Origin: Bosea sp. PAMC 26642
GTDB taxonomy: Bacteria; Pseudomonadota; Alphaproteobacteria; Rhizobiales; Beijerinckiaceae
Assembly (NCBI RefSeq): GCF_001562255.1
Contig: NZ_CP014301.1
Span: forward strand, 372,001 to 436,000
Length of the DNA stretch: 64,000 bases
Reading direction: 5' to 3'
Position numbers and translations under genes: made by a program. This document shows positions 45,421 to 53,989 of the stretch, in pieces (positions within the stretch are counted from its first letter, which is position 1; the number at the start of each line of letters is the position of its first letter). The notes under the pieces were generated by a model. That model saw nothing but the letters and a program-made list of their open reading frames with translations. It was not told the origin of the DNA and made no database searches.

Positions 45421-45819
45421 ATGTCCGATGACGAAAACGACGCCCCGGTGCTGCCGGCTGCGAAACCCAAACGTCTGACCGTCGGCCGCAAGGCCGTGGT
45501 CAACACCCTGTGGCGGGCGGCCAAACGGCATCTCGATGCGCACGAGGCGCGTCTTGACGATCTGCCGACGGGCTCCGTCGCGAGCGAGTCCGACGCCAAG
45601 GCGCTTGCAGTGCTCGCCCGCACCGTCCGTGAACTGGTTGCCATGGAAGCGGCGAACGCGAGCCAGGAGGGCAAGCCCACCGATGAAGCCGACCCCGCCG
45701 ACGGATTGCGCCACGTTGCCGAACTCCGAAAGGAGCTTGCACGACGTCTTGATGCGCTTGCCGACCGAGAGTTGGGCAAGGCTGATCCCGCAGCATCTCC
45801 TTCCGGACCTGGAAGCTGA
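45421..45819 (+). CDS. GTA small terminase-like protein (gp1 position)
   Basis: A 132-aa hydrophilic, mostly helical protein starting MSDDENDAPVLPAAKPKRLT. It is directly upstream of the large terminase, in the place of gp1 of the Rhodobacter capsulatus GTA, which has been shown to be the small terminase. The central part (LAVLARTVRELVAMEAANAS) and the C-terminal VAELRKELARRLDALADREL may form the coiled-coil oligomer. The sequence alone is weak evidence; position is the main argument. Its last 68 bp overlap the terL start. Confidence 0.75.
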   Translation: MSDDENDAPVLPAAKPKRLTVGRKAVVNTLWRAAKRHLDAHEARLDDLPTGSVASESDAKALAVLARTVRELVAMEAANASQEGKPTDEADPADGLRHVAELRKELARRLDALADRELGKADPAASPSGPGS

Positions 45820-47065
45820 TTGCCTGACGGTGCTCGGCGAGGCGTGGAGCCTGTTTGGCCGGCTCGATCAGCGGCTTGGCGAGCCGCCGCAGAAGCCGAT
45901 CTGGCTCGTCCTCGGCGGGCGCGGCGCCGGCAAGACCCGCACCGGCGCCGAATGGGTCAAAGGCATGGCGCTGGGCCATCCGCCCTTCGCCGACATCAAA
46001 ACGGACCGCATCGCCCTAGTCGGCGAGACGCAGGGGCAGGTCCGCGACGTCATGATCGAGGGCGTTTCCGGCCTGCTCTCGATCCACACCCGCTGGGAGC
46101 GCCCGACCTGGTTTCCGTCGCGGCGCCGGCTCGAATGGCCCAACGGCGCGATCGCCCAGGCCTTTTCGGCCGAAGATCCCGAAGGCCTGCGCGGCCCGCA
46201 ATTCGGCGCCGCCTGGTCCGACGAACTGGCCAAATGGCCGAACCTTCAGGAGTGCTGGGACATGCTGCAATTCGGGCTTCGCCTCGGCGACCGGCCGCGC
46301 CAGATCGTCACCACGACGCCGCGTCCCGTGCCGCTGATCAAGCGCCTGCTGGCCGATCCGCATGTCGCGATCAGCCGCGCAGCAACCCGCGCAAACCACT
46401 TCAATCTGGCTGCTGAATTCATCCGCAGCGTGACGCAGACCTATGGCGGCACGTGGCTGGGCCGGCAGGAACTCGATGGCGAACTTGTCGAGGAAAGCGC
46501 CGACGCACTCTGGACGCGGGCGACGATCGAGGCCTGCCGCGAGACGGAGGCGCCGGGGCTGGCGCGCATCGTGGTCGCCGTCGATCCGCCGGCCTCGTCC
46601 TCGCAGCGGGCCGATTCCTGCGGGCTGGTGGTTGCCGGCATCGACAGGGACGGCGTCGGGCATGTGCTGGAAGACGGCACGGTCTCCGGCTGCCGTCCGC
46701 ATGAATGGGCGGCGAAGGCCGTGGCGCTCTATCGCCGCCATGAGGCCGATGCGCTGGTCGTCGAGGTCAACCAGGGCGGCGAAATGGCGACCTCCGTCAT
46801 CCGCGAGGTCGATCCGGGCGTGCCGGTGATGGCGGTCAGGGCGACGCGCGGCAAGTACCTCCGGGCCGAGCCGGTGGCGGCGCTCTATGCGCAGGGCCGG
46901 GTGCGCCATGCCGGATGCTTCCCGGCGCTGGAGGACGAGATGTGCGATTTCGGGCCGGGAGGACTGAGTTCGGGCCGATCGCCGGACCGGCTCGACGCGC
47001 TGGTCTGGGCACTGACGCATCTGATGCTGGCAGCCAAGGGCCGCCCGCGAGTGAGAGGGCTGTAG
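45752..47065 (+). CDS. GTA large terminase (gp2)
   Basis: A 437-aa DNA-packaging motor. The ATPase domain has Walker A GGRGAGKT at residues 55-62 and a Walker B region around FGAAWSDELAKW. The C-terminal RNase H-like nuclease domain begins near IVVAVDPPASSS and ends with the conserved DRLDALVWAL. The start at 45752 (MRLPTESWARLIPQHLL) overlaps the gp1 gene by 68 bp. In GTAs this enzyme packages random host DNA headfuls of a few kilobases instead of its own genes. Confidence 0.93.
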   Translation: MRLPTESWARLIPQHLLPDLEADCLTVLGEAWSLFGRLDQRLGEPPQKPIWLVLGGRGAGKTRTGAEWVKGMALGHPPFADIKTDRIALVGETQGQVRDVMIEGVSGLLSIHTRWERPTWFPSRRRLEWPNGAIAQAFSAEDPEGLRGPQFGAAWSDELAKWPNLQECWDMLQFGLRLGDRPRQIVTTTPRPVPLIKRLLADPHVAISRAATRANHFNLAAEFIRSVTQTYGGTWLGRQELDGELVEESADALWTRATIEACRETEAPGLARIVVAVDPPASSSQRADSCGLVVAGIDRDGVGHVLEDGTVSGCRPHEWAAKAVALYRRHEADALVVEVNQGGEMATSVIREVDPGVPVMAVRATRGKYLRAEPVAALYAQGRVRHAGCFPALEDEMCDFGPGGLSSGRSPDRLDALVWALTHLMLAAKGRPRVRGL

Positions 47066-47109
47066 CGACATCCCGCCGCCGGTCCCGGACTCAAAATAGC
47101 GAGATCTCC

Positions 47110-48297
47110 ATGCTCGACTTTCTTCGCAGCCTGCGCGGCCTTGCCGCGCCGGATCGCAAACGCTCGCGCGTCGGGCCGTTGATCGCGTTGCACGAGGCCG
47201 GTCGCCCGGTCTGGACGCCGCGCGATTATGCGGCGCTCGCTCGAGAGGGTTATGAGCGCAACCCGGTCGTGCATCGCTGCGTCCGGCTGATCGCGGAAGC
47301 GGCGGCGCAGACCCCGCTCGTCGCCAAGGTGGCCGGGCGGGAGGAGCCCGGGCATCCGGCGCTGATGCTGATCGACAGCCCCAACCCGCGCCAGGGCGGC
47401 ATCGCCTTCCGCGAGATGCTCTATGGCCACCTGCTCGTCGCCGGAAACGCCTATGTCGAAGTAGCGAGCCTTGGTCGCGAGCCGCGCGAACTCCATGCGC
47501 TGCGGCCCGACCGGATGCGCGTCGTGCCAGGTCGCGACGGCTGGGCCGAAGCCTATGACTACAGCGTCGACGGCCAGACCGTGCGCCTGCGCCAGGACGA
47601 TGGCCCGTTGCCGCCGATCCTGCATCTGACACTGTTCCATCCCGTCGACGACCATTACGGCCTGTCGCCGATCGAGGCGGCGGCCTGCTCGCTCGACATC
47701 CACAATGCCGCCAGCAACTGGCACAAGGCCCTGCTCGACAATGCTGCCAGACCCTCGGGCGCGCTGGTCTATGACAGCCCCGATGGCGCCAGCCTGACGC
47801 AGGCGCAGTTCGATCGCCTCAAGGGAGAGCTGGAGGAGAGCTTCCAAGGCGCCCGCAATGCCGGCCGGCCACTGCTGCTGGAAGGCGGACTCGACTGGAA
47901 GCCTCTGTCCCTGACGCCGGCGGAGCTCGATTTCGTTGCGGCCAAGGGCGTGGCGGCGCGCGAGATCGCGCTCGCCTTCGGCGTGCCGCCGCTGCTGCTC
48001 GGCCTGCCCGGCGACAACACCCACGCGAATTTCGCCGAGGCCAACCGCGCCTTCTGGCGACAGACGGCGATCCCTCTGGTCCGCCGCACCGCGCAATCGC
48101 TGGCGCAATGGCTCGGGCCGGCCTTCGGCGACGACCTCACGCTCGAGCCCGATCTCGATGCGGTCGAAGCGCTCGCGGATGAGCGGGAATCGCTCTGGCG
48201 TCGGGTCGGCGCGGCCGACTTCCTCAGCGCAGACGAGAAACGCGAGGCCGTCGGCTACGGCCGGGCCGCGCCGGCAACTGGAGATGAACGATCATGA
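47110..48297 (+). CDS. GTA portal protein, HK97 family (gp3)
   Basis: A 395-aa portal that forms the dodecameric ring through which DNA enters the head. The start at 47110 (MLDFLRSLRGLAAPDRKRS) is followed by the family stretches NPVVHRCVRLIAEAAA, LLVAGNAYVEV, LTLFHPVDDHYGLSPIEAA and FGVPPLLLGLPGDNTHANF. The stop codon overlaps the next gene by 4 bp. Confidence 0.94.
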   Translation: MLDFLRSLRGLAAPDRKRSRVGPLIALHEAGRPVWTPRDYAALAREGYERNPVVHRCVRLIAEAAAQTPLVAKVAGREEPGHPALMLIDSPNPRQGGIAFREMLYGHLLVAGNAYVEVASLGREPRELHALRPDRMRVVPGRDGWAEAYDYSVDGQTVRLRQDDGPLPPILHLTLFHPVDDHYGLSPIEAAACSLDIHNAASNWHKALLDNAARPSGALVYDSPDGASLTQAQFDRLKGELEESFQGARNAGRPLLLEGGLDWKPLSLTPAELDFVAAKGVAAREIALAFGVPPLLLGLPGDNTHANFAEANRAFWRQTAIPLVRRTAQSLAQWLGPAFGDDLTLEPDLDAVEALADERESLWRRVGAADFLSADEKREAVGYGRAAPATGDERS

Positions 48298-48494
48298 ACG
48301 CGCTCGAACAGCTTCTCGCCGCCTTCGTCGGCAAGGGCGATGTCGGCCATCTCGGGCTGCTGCTCTGGGCCGGCTCGGCGTCCGCTTTCGCCTATGTCGT
48401 GATGCGCGAACTGACCGCCGCCAACCGGCGCTTCGATGAGTTCGTGCGCGAACTCAACCGCTTCAACGCCCGCCATGAAGGAGACCAGCCATGA
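48294..48494 (+). CDS. GTA small membrane-associated protein (gp3.5 position)
   Basis: A 66-aa protein with a hydrophobic segment (LGLLLWAGSASAFAYVVM) and a charged C-terminal helix (ANRRFDEFVRELNRFNARHE). It lies between portal and protease, the place of gp3.5 in the R. capsulatus GTA. ATGA overlaps at both ends argue that it is translated. The function is unknown. Confidence 0.75.
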   Translation: MNALEQLLAAFVGKGDVGHLGLLLWAGSASAFAYVVMRELTAANRRFDEFVRELNRFNARHEGDQP

Positions 48495-48673
48495 CCCGCT
48501 CGGGCGAGAAGACGCCGTCGCCATCCCTGTCTTCGGGTACGGGACGTGCCCGGCCGCCCAGGCCCGCTACACCGCCCCCGAAGATCGAGGCCTTCGGCCG
48601 CTTCGTCCAAAATCTCGGGCGGCTCGAAGGCGGCTCCGGCCGGCCGACAAAGGGTGGGGAGGGCGCCCGATGA
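48491..48673 (+). CDS. Small Pro/Ser-rich protein within the GTA head genes
   Basis: A 60-aa frame starting MTRSGEKTPSPSLSSGTGRA, with a low-complexity Pro/Arg-rich first half and a helical stretch (KIEAFGRFVQNLGRLEGG) in the second. I do not recognise it. It is joined to both neighbours by 4-bp ATGA overlaps, which is the main support for it being real. The canonical R. capsulatus GTA map has no separate gene here as far as I know. Confidence 0.6.
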   Translation: MTRSGEKTPSPSLSSGTGRARPPRPATPPPKIEAFGRFVQNLGRLEGGSGRPTKGGEGAR

Positions 48674-49188
48674 GGGCGGCCCTGCCGCTGACACCCTTTG
48701 CGCGGGAATCGAAGTTCCTGCCCTTGCCGCCCTCCCATATCGGCCTCGACGGCATGTTCGAGGGCTATGCCAGCCTGTTCCGCATCGCCGATCTCGGCAA
48801 GGACATCGTCGAGCAGGGCGCCTTTCGCGAGAGCCTGGTCAGGCGCGGCCCGGCCGGCATCAAGATGCTCTGGCAACACGACCCGGCCGAGCCGATCGGC
48901 CGCTGGACAACGCTGATCGAGGACAGCCGCGGCCTGTTCGTGCGCGGCCGACTCTCGCTCGCCGTCGCCCGGGCCCGCGAGATCCACGCCTTGATGCGCG
49001 AAGGCGCGGTCGACGGGCTCTCGATCGGCTTCCGGCCGGAGAAGGCCCGCACCGAGCCGCGCACCGGATTGCGGCGGCTGGAGCGGGTCGATCTCTGGGA
49101 AATCTCGATCGTCACCTTCCCGATGCTGCCGCAGGCCCGCGTCTCCGCCGTCAAGGCGCTGCCGCGTGACGCCTTCGCCTACGCCTGA
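48670..49188 (+). CDS. GTA prohead protease, HK97 family (gp4)
   Basis: A 172-aa U35/HK97-type maturation protease that trims capsid protein. The fold is recognisable from FEGYASLFRIADLGKDIVEQ, KMLWQHDPAEPIG with the catalytic His and VDGLSIGFRPEKA with the catalytic Ser, followed by LWEISIVTFPMLPQARV. The start at 48670 overlaps the preceding frame by 4 bp. Confidence 0.93.
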   Translation: MRAALPLTPFARESKFLPLPPSHIGLDGMFEGYASLFRIADLGKDIVEQGAFRESLVRRGPAGIKMLWQHDPAEPIGRWTTLIEDSRGLFVRGRLSLAVARAREIHALMREGAVDGLSIGFRPEKARTEPRTGLRRLERVDLWEISIVTFPMLPQARVSAVKALPRDAFAYA

Positions 49189-49214
49189 CACCCCGTTCAC
49201 CCCGAGGAGAGACC

Positions 49215-50459
49215 ATGACCCTTTCGACACACGCTCCCGAGACAAAGGCCGCAGGCCCTGATTTGTCGATGGCGCTCGACGATCTGCGCTACACGCTGGA
49301 GAATTACCGCGCGACCAACGAGCAGCGGCTGGCGCAGATCGAGGGCCGCAGCGGCGCCGATCCGCTGACCGAGGAGAAGCTCGCCCGCATCGACGCCGCG
49401 CTGGACGATTCGAAGCGCCGCCTCGATCGGCTGGTGCTGGATCGCAGCCGCCCGGCGCTCGGCCATGACGACAAGCGCGATCCGCTGGTGGGCGAGCACA
49501 AGGCCGCCTTCGCCGCCTATATCCGCAGCGGCGAGGCCGGCGGCCTGAAACGCCTTGAAGGCAAGGCGCTGTCGGCGGGCTCGGGCCCCGACGGCGGCTA
49601 TCTCGCTCCCTCCACGGTCGAGAGCGAGATCCTGCGGCGCCTGGCCAACGTTTCGCCGATCCGCGGCATCGCCAGCGTCCGGACGATTTCATCGGGGACC
49701 TACAAGAAGGCGTTCTCGACCACCGGTCCGGCCTCGGGCTGGGTCGCGGAGGCCGCGGCGCGGCCGCAGACCGGCTCGCCGACGCTGGCCGAGCTCAGCT
49801 TCCCGGCGATGGAGCTCTACGCCATGCCGGCTGCGACCCAGACCCTGCTCGACGACGCGATCGTCAACATCGACCAGTGGATCGCAGAAGAGGTCGAGAG
49901 CGCCTTCGCCGAACAGGAGGGCGCGGCCTTCGTCATCGGCGACGGCACGGACAAGCCGAAAGGTTTCCTGGCCTACCCCTTCGTGGCCGAGACCAGCTGG
50001 AGCTGGGGCAATATCGGCGTGCTCAACACCGGCGTCGCGGGCGCCTTTCCGGGCGCCAACCAGTCCGACATCCTGGTCGACCTAGTCTATGCGCTGAAGG
50101 CCGGCTATCGCCAGAACGCCTCCTTCGTGATGAACCGCAAGACGCAGAGCATTATCCGCAAGTTCAAGGACTCGACCGGGCATTATCTCTGGCAGCCGCC
50201 GGCCTCGGTGGGTGCGCCCGCGACACTGATGGGCTTCCCGCTGGTCGAGGCCGAGGACATGCCCAACATCGCCAACAACGCGGTCGCCGTGACCTTCGGC
50301 GATTTCCAGCGCGGCTATCTGGTGGTCGACCGGGCGGGCGTGCGCATCCTGCGCGATCCCTATTCCGCGAAACCCTATGTGCTGTTCTACACCACCAAGC
50401 GGGTCGGCGGCGGCGTGCAGGACTTCGCGGCGATCAAGGGCCTGCGCTTCGCGGTCTGA
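49215..50459 (+). CDS. GTA major capsid protein, HK97 fold (gp5)
   Basis: A 414-aa capsid subunit. The N-terminal 110 residues are a coiled-coil scaffold-like delta domain (LRYTLENYRATNEQRLAQIE and on), probably removed by the gp4 protease. The mature capsid fold starts near LSAGSGPDGGYLAPSTVESE, and ends FYTTKRVGGGVQDFAAIKGLRF. A GAGGAGAG ribosome site precedes the start. In most GTA clusters the next gene is gp6, but here two inverted protease genes intervene. Confidence 0.95.
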   Translation: MTLSTHAPETKAAGPDLSMALDDLRYTLENYRATNEQRLAQIEGRSGADPLTEEKLARIDAALDDSKRRLDRLVLDRSRPALGHDDKRDPLVGEHKAAFAAYIRSGEAGGLKRLEGKALSAGSGPDGGYLAPSTVESEILRRLANVSPIRGIASVRTISSGTYKKAFSTTGPASGWVAEAAARPQTGSPTLAELSFPAMELYAMPAATQTLLDDAIVNIDQWIAEEVESAFAEQEGAAFVIGDGTDKPKGFLAYPFVAETSWSWGNIGVLNTGVAGAFPGANQSDILVDLVYALKAGYRQNASFVMNRKTQSIIRKFKDSTGHYLWQPPASVGAPATLMGFPLVEAEDMPNIANNAVAVTFGDFQRGYLVVDRAGVRILRDPYSAKPYVLFYTTKRVGGGVQDFAAIKGLRFAV

Positions 50460-50472
50460 GCCGAAAGCAGGC

Positions 50473-51312
50473 TCAGCGCGAGAACCACCAGCTGTAGCCG
50501 GCGCGCGGAGGTTCGCGTTCGACCTCCCGCGCGTCGGCGCCGAAGGACAGCAGCCGGGTGCTTGCCTCGGAGATCCAGGCGCGATGGTCGCTGACCGGCG
50601 TGATCGCGGTGAAGCCGCCGCAGATGCGTCGCACGCGGGCATTGAGAGGGCCGCTCGACCAGCTCACGATCCCGACGAGATCGCGGGAACTGGCTCTGCC
50701 GCGCAGCACCGGCCCGCCGGAATCGCCGCGGCAGGCTCCGGCGCCGGGGGTCTCGCCCTTGGCCTCGGTATCGACGGCGACCTTGACGGTGTTGGCGGTC
50801 GTGTAGTTGCCGGCATTGACGAGGCGCGTCTCGCGCAGGCGGCGCGCCGTGCCCTTGTTGTCCTCGATCGCGAGCCCGAAACCCGCCATGGTGACGGTCT
50901 CGCCCTGCCACATCCCACCGCCGAGGGTCAGGGGCTCGATGTCGCGCGGCAGCGGCGCCGAGAGGCGCAGCACTGCGAGATCGGCTCCCGGCTGGGTGCG
51001 CGGCGTCGTGCCGGGCACGAAGCTCGGATGCGGCAGCACCGCGACGACGGCGTGCCGGCGGGCGCGAAAGCGGGGGTCGAGGCTGACGACGCTGACCGCG
51101 CCGCCGCCCATCAGGCAATGCGCGGCGGTCAGCACGAGTTCGGGCCCGATCGCCGCGCCCGAGCACAATTCGCCGCGGCTGGTTTCCACCCGCAGGGTGG
51201 AGGCGCGCGCACCGGAGACGTCGCGCGAGGCCGTGCCGCCGACGACGGCGAAGGCCGGCGAGGCCAGGGCCGCCATGGCGGCGAAGGCGAGGGGAAGGAC
51301 GCGCAATGTCAT
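50473..51312 (-). CDS. Secreted trypsin-like serine protease A, inserted in the GTA cluster
   Basis: A 279-aa S1-family protease with a signal peptide (cut near AFA, mature start VVGGTASRD). The catalytic triad is complete: His65 in LTAAHC, Asp111 in GADLAVL and Ser198 in GDSGGP. Cys50 and Cys66 would form the usual disulfide near the His. It is on the strand opposite to all GTA genes, only 13 bp after the capsid stop. It has a paralogue at 51377-52156 in the same direction. A periplasmic or extracellular place of action is expected, which does not fit a head-maturation role; insertion by transfer is more likely. Confidence 0.92.
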   Translation of the reverse strand: MTLRVLPLAFAAMAALASPAFAVVGGTASRDVSGARASTLRVETSRGELCSGAAIGPELVLTAAHCLMGGGAVSVVSLDPRFRARRHAVVAVLPHPSFVPGTTPRTQPGADLAVLRLSAPLPRDIEPLTLGGGMWQGETVTMAGFGLAIEDNKGTARRLRETRLVNAGNYTTANTVKVAVDTEAKGETPGAGACRGDSGGPVLRGRASSRDLVGIVSWSSGPLNARVRRICGGFTAITPVSDHRAWISEASTRLLSFGADAREVEREPPRAGYSWWFSR

Positions 51313-51376
51313 GGCCGGAACCTGTTTGAAGACAAGGCCAGTCTATGGCTTGCGGCGCGCCAGTCCAGCCCCCCGA

Positions 51377-52156
51377 TCAGCGGCGTGTCGTCCAGAGCGC
51401 GCTTTCGCCCCATTGCGACAAGGTTCTGTCGATCCAGGTGCGCTGGGGCGCGACCACGACGCCCTGGCTGAGCAGCCCGCATTGCTTGCCGGCAGGGCCG
51501 GTAGACCAGCTCGTAACGGCGACGATCCCGCCGTCGTCGCCAAGCATCGGGCCGCCTGAATCGCCCTGGCAGGCGCCGGCTCCCGGCTTTTTCCCGCCGG
51601 TCGCGGCGTCTGAAGCCCAGAGCAGGATCCGGCCCGGGCCATAGGGCTCGACCGCGACCAGTTCGGCGGAGCGATAGGCGCCGGTGGTGCGGGCCTCGCC
51701 CTCGCGCAAAACGCCATAACCCGCGAGCATGACGGTGGCGCCGGCGCGCGGCAGCGGACCGTCGATCAGCGTGGCCGGCACGAAGCGGGCCGGCAGCGGC
51801 TCGGCCATACGCAGCAAGGCCAGGTCGATCGAGCGTCGCCGCGTCGTGATCGCCTTGGCGTCGAATTCGGGATGGAGCGCGATGCCGGCCGGGGCGATCA
51901 GCACCGGCGCGTTTGCCCCGTCCTTCCAGTGGACCCGGAGATCGACACCGCCATCGGCGCAATGCGCCGCCGTCAGGATCGCTCGGGACGACAATACGAT
52001 CGCCGAACAGACGCCGCCGCGGGCGTTCAGCACCATCAGAGTCGCGGTCGCTGCCGGCCCGCCCTCGCGGCCGCCGACCACGGCCGCGGCGGGGGCTGCA
52101 ACAAGCAGCAGGCCGAGCGCCGACAGCGCGGCTGCGATCCCGTGACCGATCTTCAT
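51377..52156 (-). CDS. Secreted trypsin-like serine protease B, inserted in the GTA cluster
   Basis: A 259-aa S1-family protease with a signal peptide (mature start VVGGREGGP), His65 in LTAAHC, Asp111 in SIDLALL and Ser200 in GDSGGP. It shares layout and spacing with protease A, so the two arose by duplication. It is the upstream gene of the pair; 72 bp separate its start from the start of GTA gp6 on the other strand, so this gap must hold the divergent signals for both. Target proteins are unknown. Confidence 0.92.
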   Translation of the reverse strand: MKIGHGIAAALSALGLLLVAAPAAAVVGGREGGPAATATLMVLNARGGVCSAIVLSSRAILTAAHCADGGVDLRVHWKDGANAPVLIAPAGIALHPEFDAKAITTRRRSIDLALLRMAEPLPARFVPATLIDGPLPRAGATVMLAGYGVLREGEARTTGAYRSAELVAVEPYGPGRILLWASDAATGGKKPGAGACQGDSGGPMLGDDGGIVAVTSWSTGPAGKQCGLLSQGVVVAPQRTWIDRTLSQWGESALWTTRR

Positions 52157-52228
52157 CGCGTTCTCCCTCTCGTCACGAGGGCTGATAGCGCGCCGAGCCG
52201 ATCAATTGAACCCGCATTCGGAGCGACC

Positions 52229-52798
52229 ATGACGCCCCTTGCCCTTACGCCGCCGGCGATCGAGCCGGTTCCACTTGCCGAGGCCAAGGCCTTCCTGCGC
52301 CTCGACCAGTCCGATGAAGACGAGCTTCTCGCCACGCTGATCACGGCCGCGCGCCTGATGATCGAGGCGGCGTCCGGCCGGATGCTGATCTCTCAGGGCT
52401 GGCGGATCGTGATCGACCGCTGGCCGGAGGGCGGAGAACTGCGGCTGCCGCTTTCGCCGGTCGCTGCGATCGTCGCCGCGCGGGTCTATGACGGCCTCGG
52501 GCAGCCCCAGGCCGTATCGCCTGGTTCGCTGCAACTCGATGCGCTGGCCGACCCGCCTGTCGTCCGGGCGGTAGGCGCCGTGCCGGCTCCCGGCCGCAGC
52601 CGGGGTGCGATCGAGATCGATGTCACGGCCGGCTACGGGCCGGCCGTATCCGATGTGCCGGCGCTGCTGCGGCAGGCTGTACTAAGGCTGGCGGCGCGCT
52701 GGTTCGAACTGCGCGGCGATGTCGCGGGCCGCGACGCGGCTGCGCTCCCGCCCGAGATCATGGCGCTGGTCGCACCGTTCCGCCGGGCGAGGCTCTGA
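52229..52798 (+). CDS. GTA head-tail adaptor (gp6)
   Basis: A 189-aa connector protein of the phage gp6-like/TIGR02215 type. The opening PAIEPVPLAEAKAFLRLDQS and the helical pair DELLATLITAARLMIEAASGR are typical, as is the end ALLRQAVLRLAARWFELRGD. It binds under the portal. The start at 52229 is the first GTA codon after the inverted protease genes. Confidence 0.88.
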   Translation: MTPLALTPPAIEPVPLAEAKAFLRLDQSDEDELLATLITAARLMIEAASGRMLISQGWRIVIDRWPEGGELRLPLSPVAAIVAARVYDGLGQPQAVSPGSLQLDALADPPVVRAVGAVPAPGRSRGAIEIDVTAGYGPAVSDVPALLRQAVLRLAARWFELRGDVAGRDAAALPPEIMALVAPFRRARL

Positions 52799-52801
52799 GC
52801 G

Positions 52802-53137
52802 ATGAGTGCGCCATCCCACACGGTCGGAATTCTGAAGCGACGTCTCGCTCTCGAGGCCCCGGTCGAGACGCCCGACGGCCTTGGCGGCAGGACACAAGGA
52901 TTCGCCACCATTGCGGCGCTCTGGGGCCAGGTCGAATGGCTCTCCGGCGACGAGCGCTGGCGCATGGGTCGGCCTGAACAGCTGGCCACCCACCGCATCA
53001 CTTTGCGCTGGCGCGCCGGCATCGATGCCAGCCAACGCTTCCGCGATCAGGAGCGGATCTTCGAGATCCGCGCCGTCGTCGATCCCGATGGCGGCAGGCG
53101 CCGGCTTGTCTGTCTCGTCGAGGAGATCAAGCCATGA
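52802..53137 (+). CDS. GTA head-tail joining/stopper protein (gp7)
   Basis: A 111-aa protein of the phage head-tail joining family: RRLALEAPVETPDGLGGRTQ, then WGQVEWLSGDERW and THRITLRWRAGIDASQRFRD, ending in the IRAVVDPDGGRRRLVCLVEE strand pair. It starts three bases after the gp6 stop and overlaps gp8 by 4 bp. Confidence 0.9.
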   Translation: MSAPSHTVGILKRRLALEAPVETPDGLGGRTQGFATIAALWGQVEWLSGDERWRMGRPEQLATHRITLRWRAGIDASQRFRDQERIFEIRAVVDPDGGRRRLVCLVEEIKP

Positions 53138-53688
53138 GCGACGCGATCCTCGCCCTCCGCGCGGCGATCCAGACCCGGCTGACCGCAGACACGGATCTCA
53201 CGGCGCTGATCGGCGCCGGGTGCGTCCACGACGAGGCGCCGCGCGCCGCGAGCGGCGTCTATGTCGTCCATGGCGAGGTCGACGCGCAGGACTGGTCCAC
53301 CGGCAGCGACAAGGGCTGCGAGCAGGGTCTGTCGCTCGTCGTCTGGGCCGACCGGAGCAGTTCGTCGCGCCTCGCGCTGGAAGCGGCCGCGCTCGTCGTC
53401 CTGGCGCTGGACGAGGCGCCGCTCGCGCTGTCCGGGCACCGCCTGATCAACCTGCGCTGGCAGTCGTCGCGGCTGGCGCGCACGAGCCGAACGGGTCTGG
53501 CATCGGTCACGATCCGCCTGCGCGCCGTCACCGAAACTCTCTGCTCCCATCTGACAAGGAGGTGCCGATGTCGGCCCAAAGAGGCAAGGACCTGCTGCTC
53601 AAGGCGGCCGATGCCGGCGGTGCGTTCGTCACGGTCGCGGGCCTGCGGGCCCGCCAGATCGCCTTCAATGCCGAGGCGGTCGACGTGA
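53134..53688 (+). CDS. GTA tail terminator protein, DUF3168 (gp8), with an unusual C-terminal run-on
   Basis: The first 135-140 residues are a normal DUF3168 protein (MSDAILALRAAIQTRLTADT through VTIRLRAVTE), which caps the tail. Family members end about here. In this sequence the frame has no stop and continues about 45 codons, ending at 53688, well inside gp9. The added residues are Arg/Ser/Cys-rich and look like out-of-frame gp9. A TGA at 53552 is one base out of frame, so a small indel near 53540 probably removed the normal stop. The tail may be tolerated. Confidence 0.85.
   Translation: MSDAILALRAAIQTRLTADTDLTALIGAGCVHDEAPRAASGVYVVHGEVDAQDWSTGSDKGCEQGLSLVVWADRSSSSRLALEAAALVVLALDEAPLALSGHRLINLRWQSSRLARTSRTGLASVTIRLRAVTETLCSHLTRRCRCRPKEARTCCSRRPMPAVRSSRSRACGPARSPSMPRRST
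53556..53562 (+). promoter_or_regulatory. Strong ribosome-binding site of gp9
   Basis: AAGGAGGT, a near-perfect Shine-Dalgarno, sits five bases before the gp9 ATG at 53568. It lies inside the run-on part of the gp8 frame and fits the high level of tail-tube protein needed. Confidence 0.8.
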
Positions 53689-53978
53689 CCCACGCCGAAT
53701 CGGCCGGGCGCTGGCGCGAACTGCTTGCCGGCGCAGGCGTCAGGCGCGCCAGCATCAGCGGCGCCGGCATCTTCAAGGACGAGGCTTCGGACGCGCTCGT
53801 GCGCCAGATATTCTTCGACGGCGTGATCCGCAACTGGCAGGTCGTCGTGCCGGAATTCGGCACGATCGCGGGGCCGTTCCAGCTCTCGAGCCTCGAATAC
53901 CGCGGCGACCACGACGGCGAGGTCACCTTCGACCTGTCGCTGGAATCCGCCGGCCTGCTGACCTTCACCGCGCTTTGA
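53568..53978 (+). CDS. GTA major tail (tube) protein (gp9)
   Basis: A 136-aa protein of the TP901-1 major tail family. It has QRGKDLLLKAADAGGAFVTV, FNAEAVDVTHAESAGRWREL and the closing FDLSLESAGLLTFTAL. It forms the stacked rings of the tail tube. Its 5' end overlaps the gp8 run-on by 121 bp. Confidence 0.94.
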   Translation: MSAQRGKDLLLKAADAGGAFVTVAGLRARQIAFNAEAVDVTHAESAGRWRELLAGAGVRRASISGAGIFKDEASDALVRQIFFDGVIRNWQVVVPEFGTIAGPFQLSSLEYRGDHDGEVTFDLSLESAGLLTFTAL

Positions 53979-53989
53979 GGAGCTTTTCC

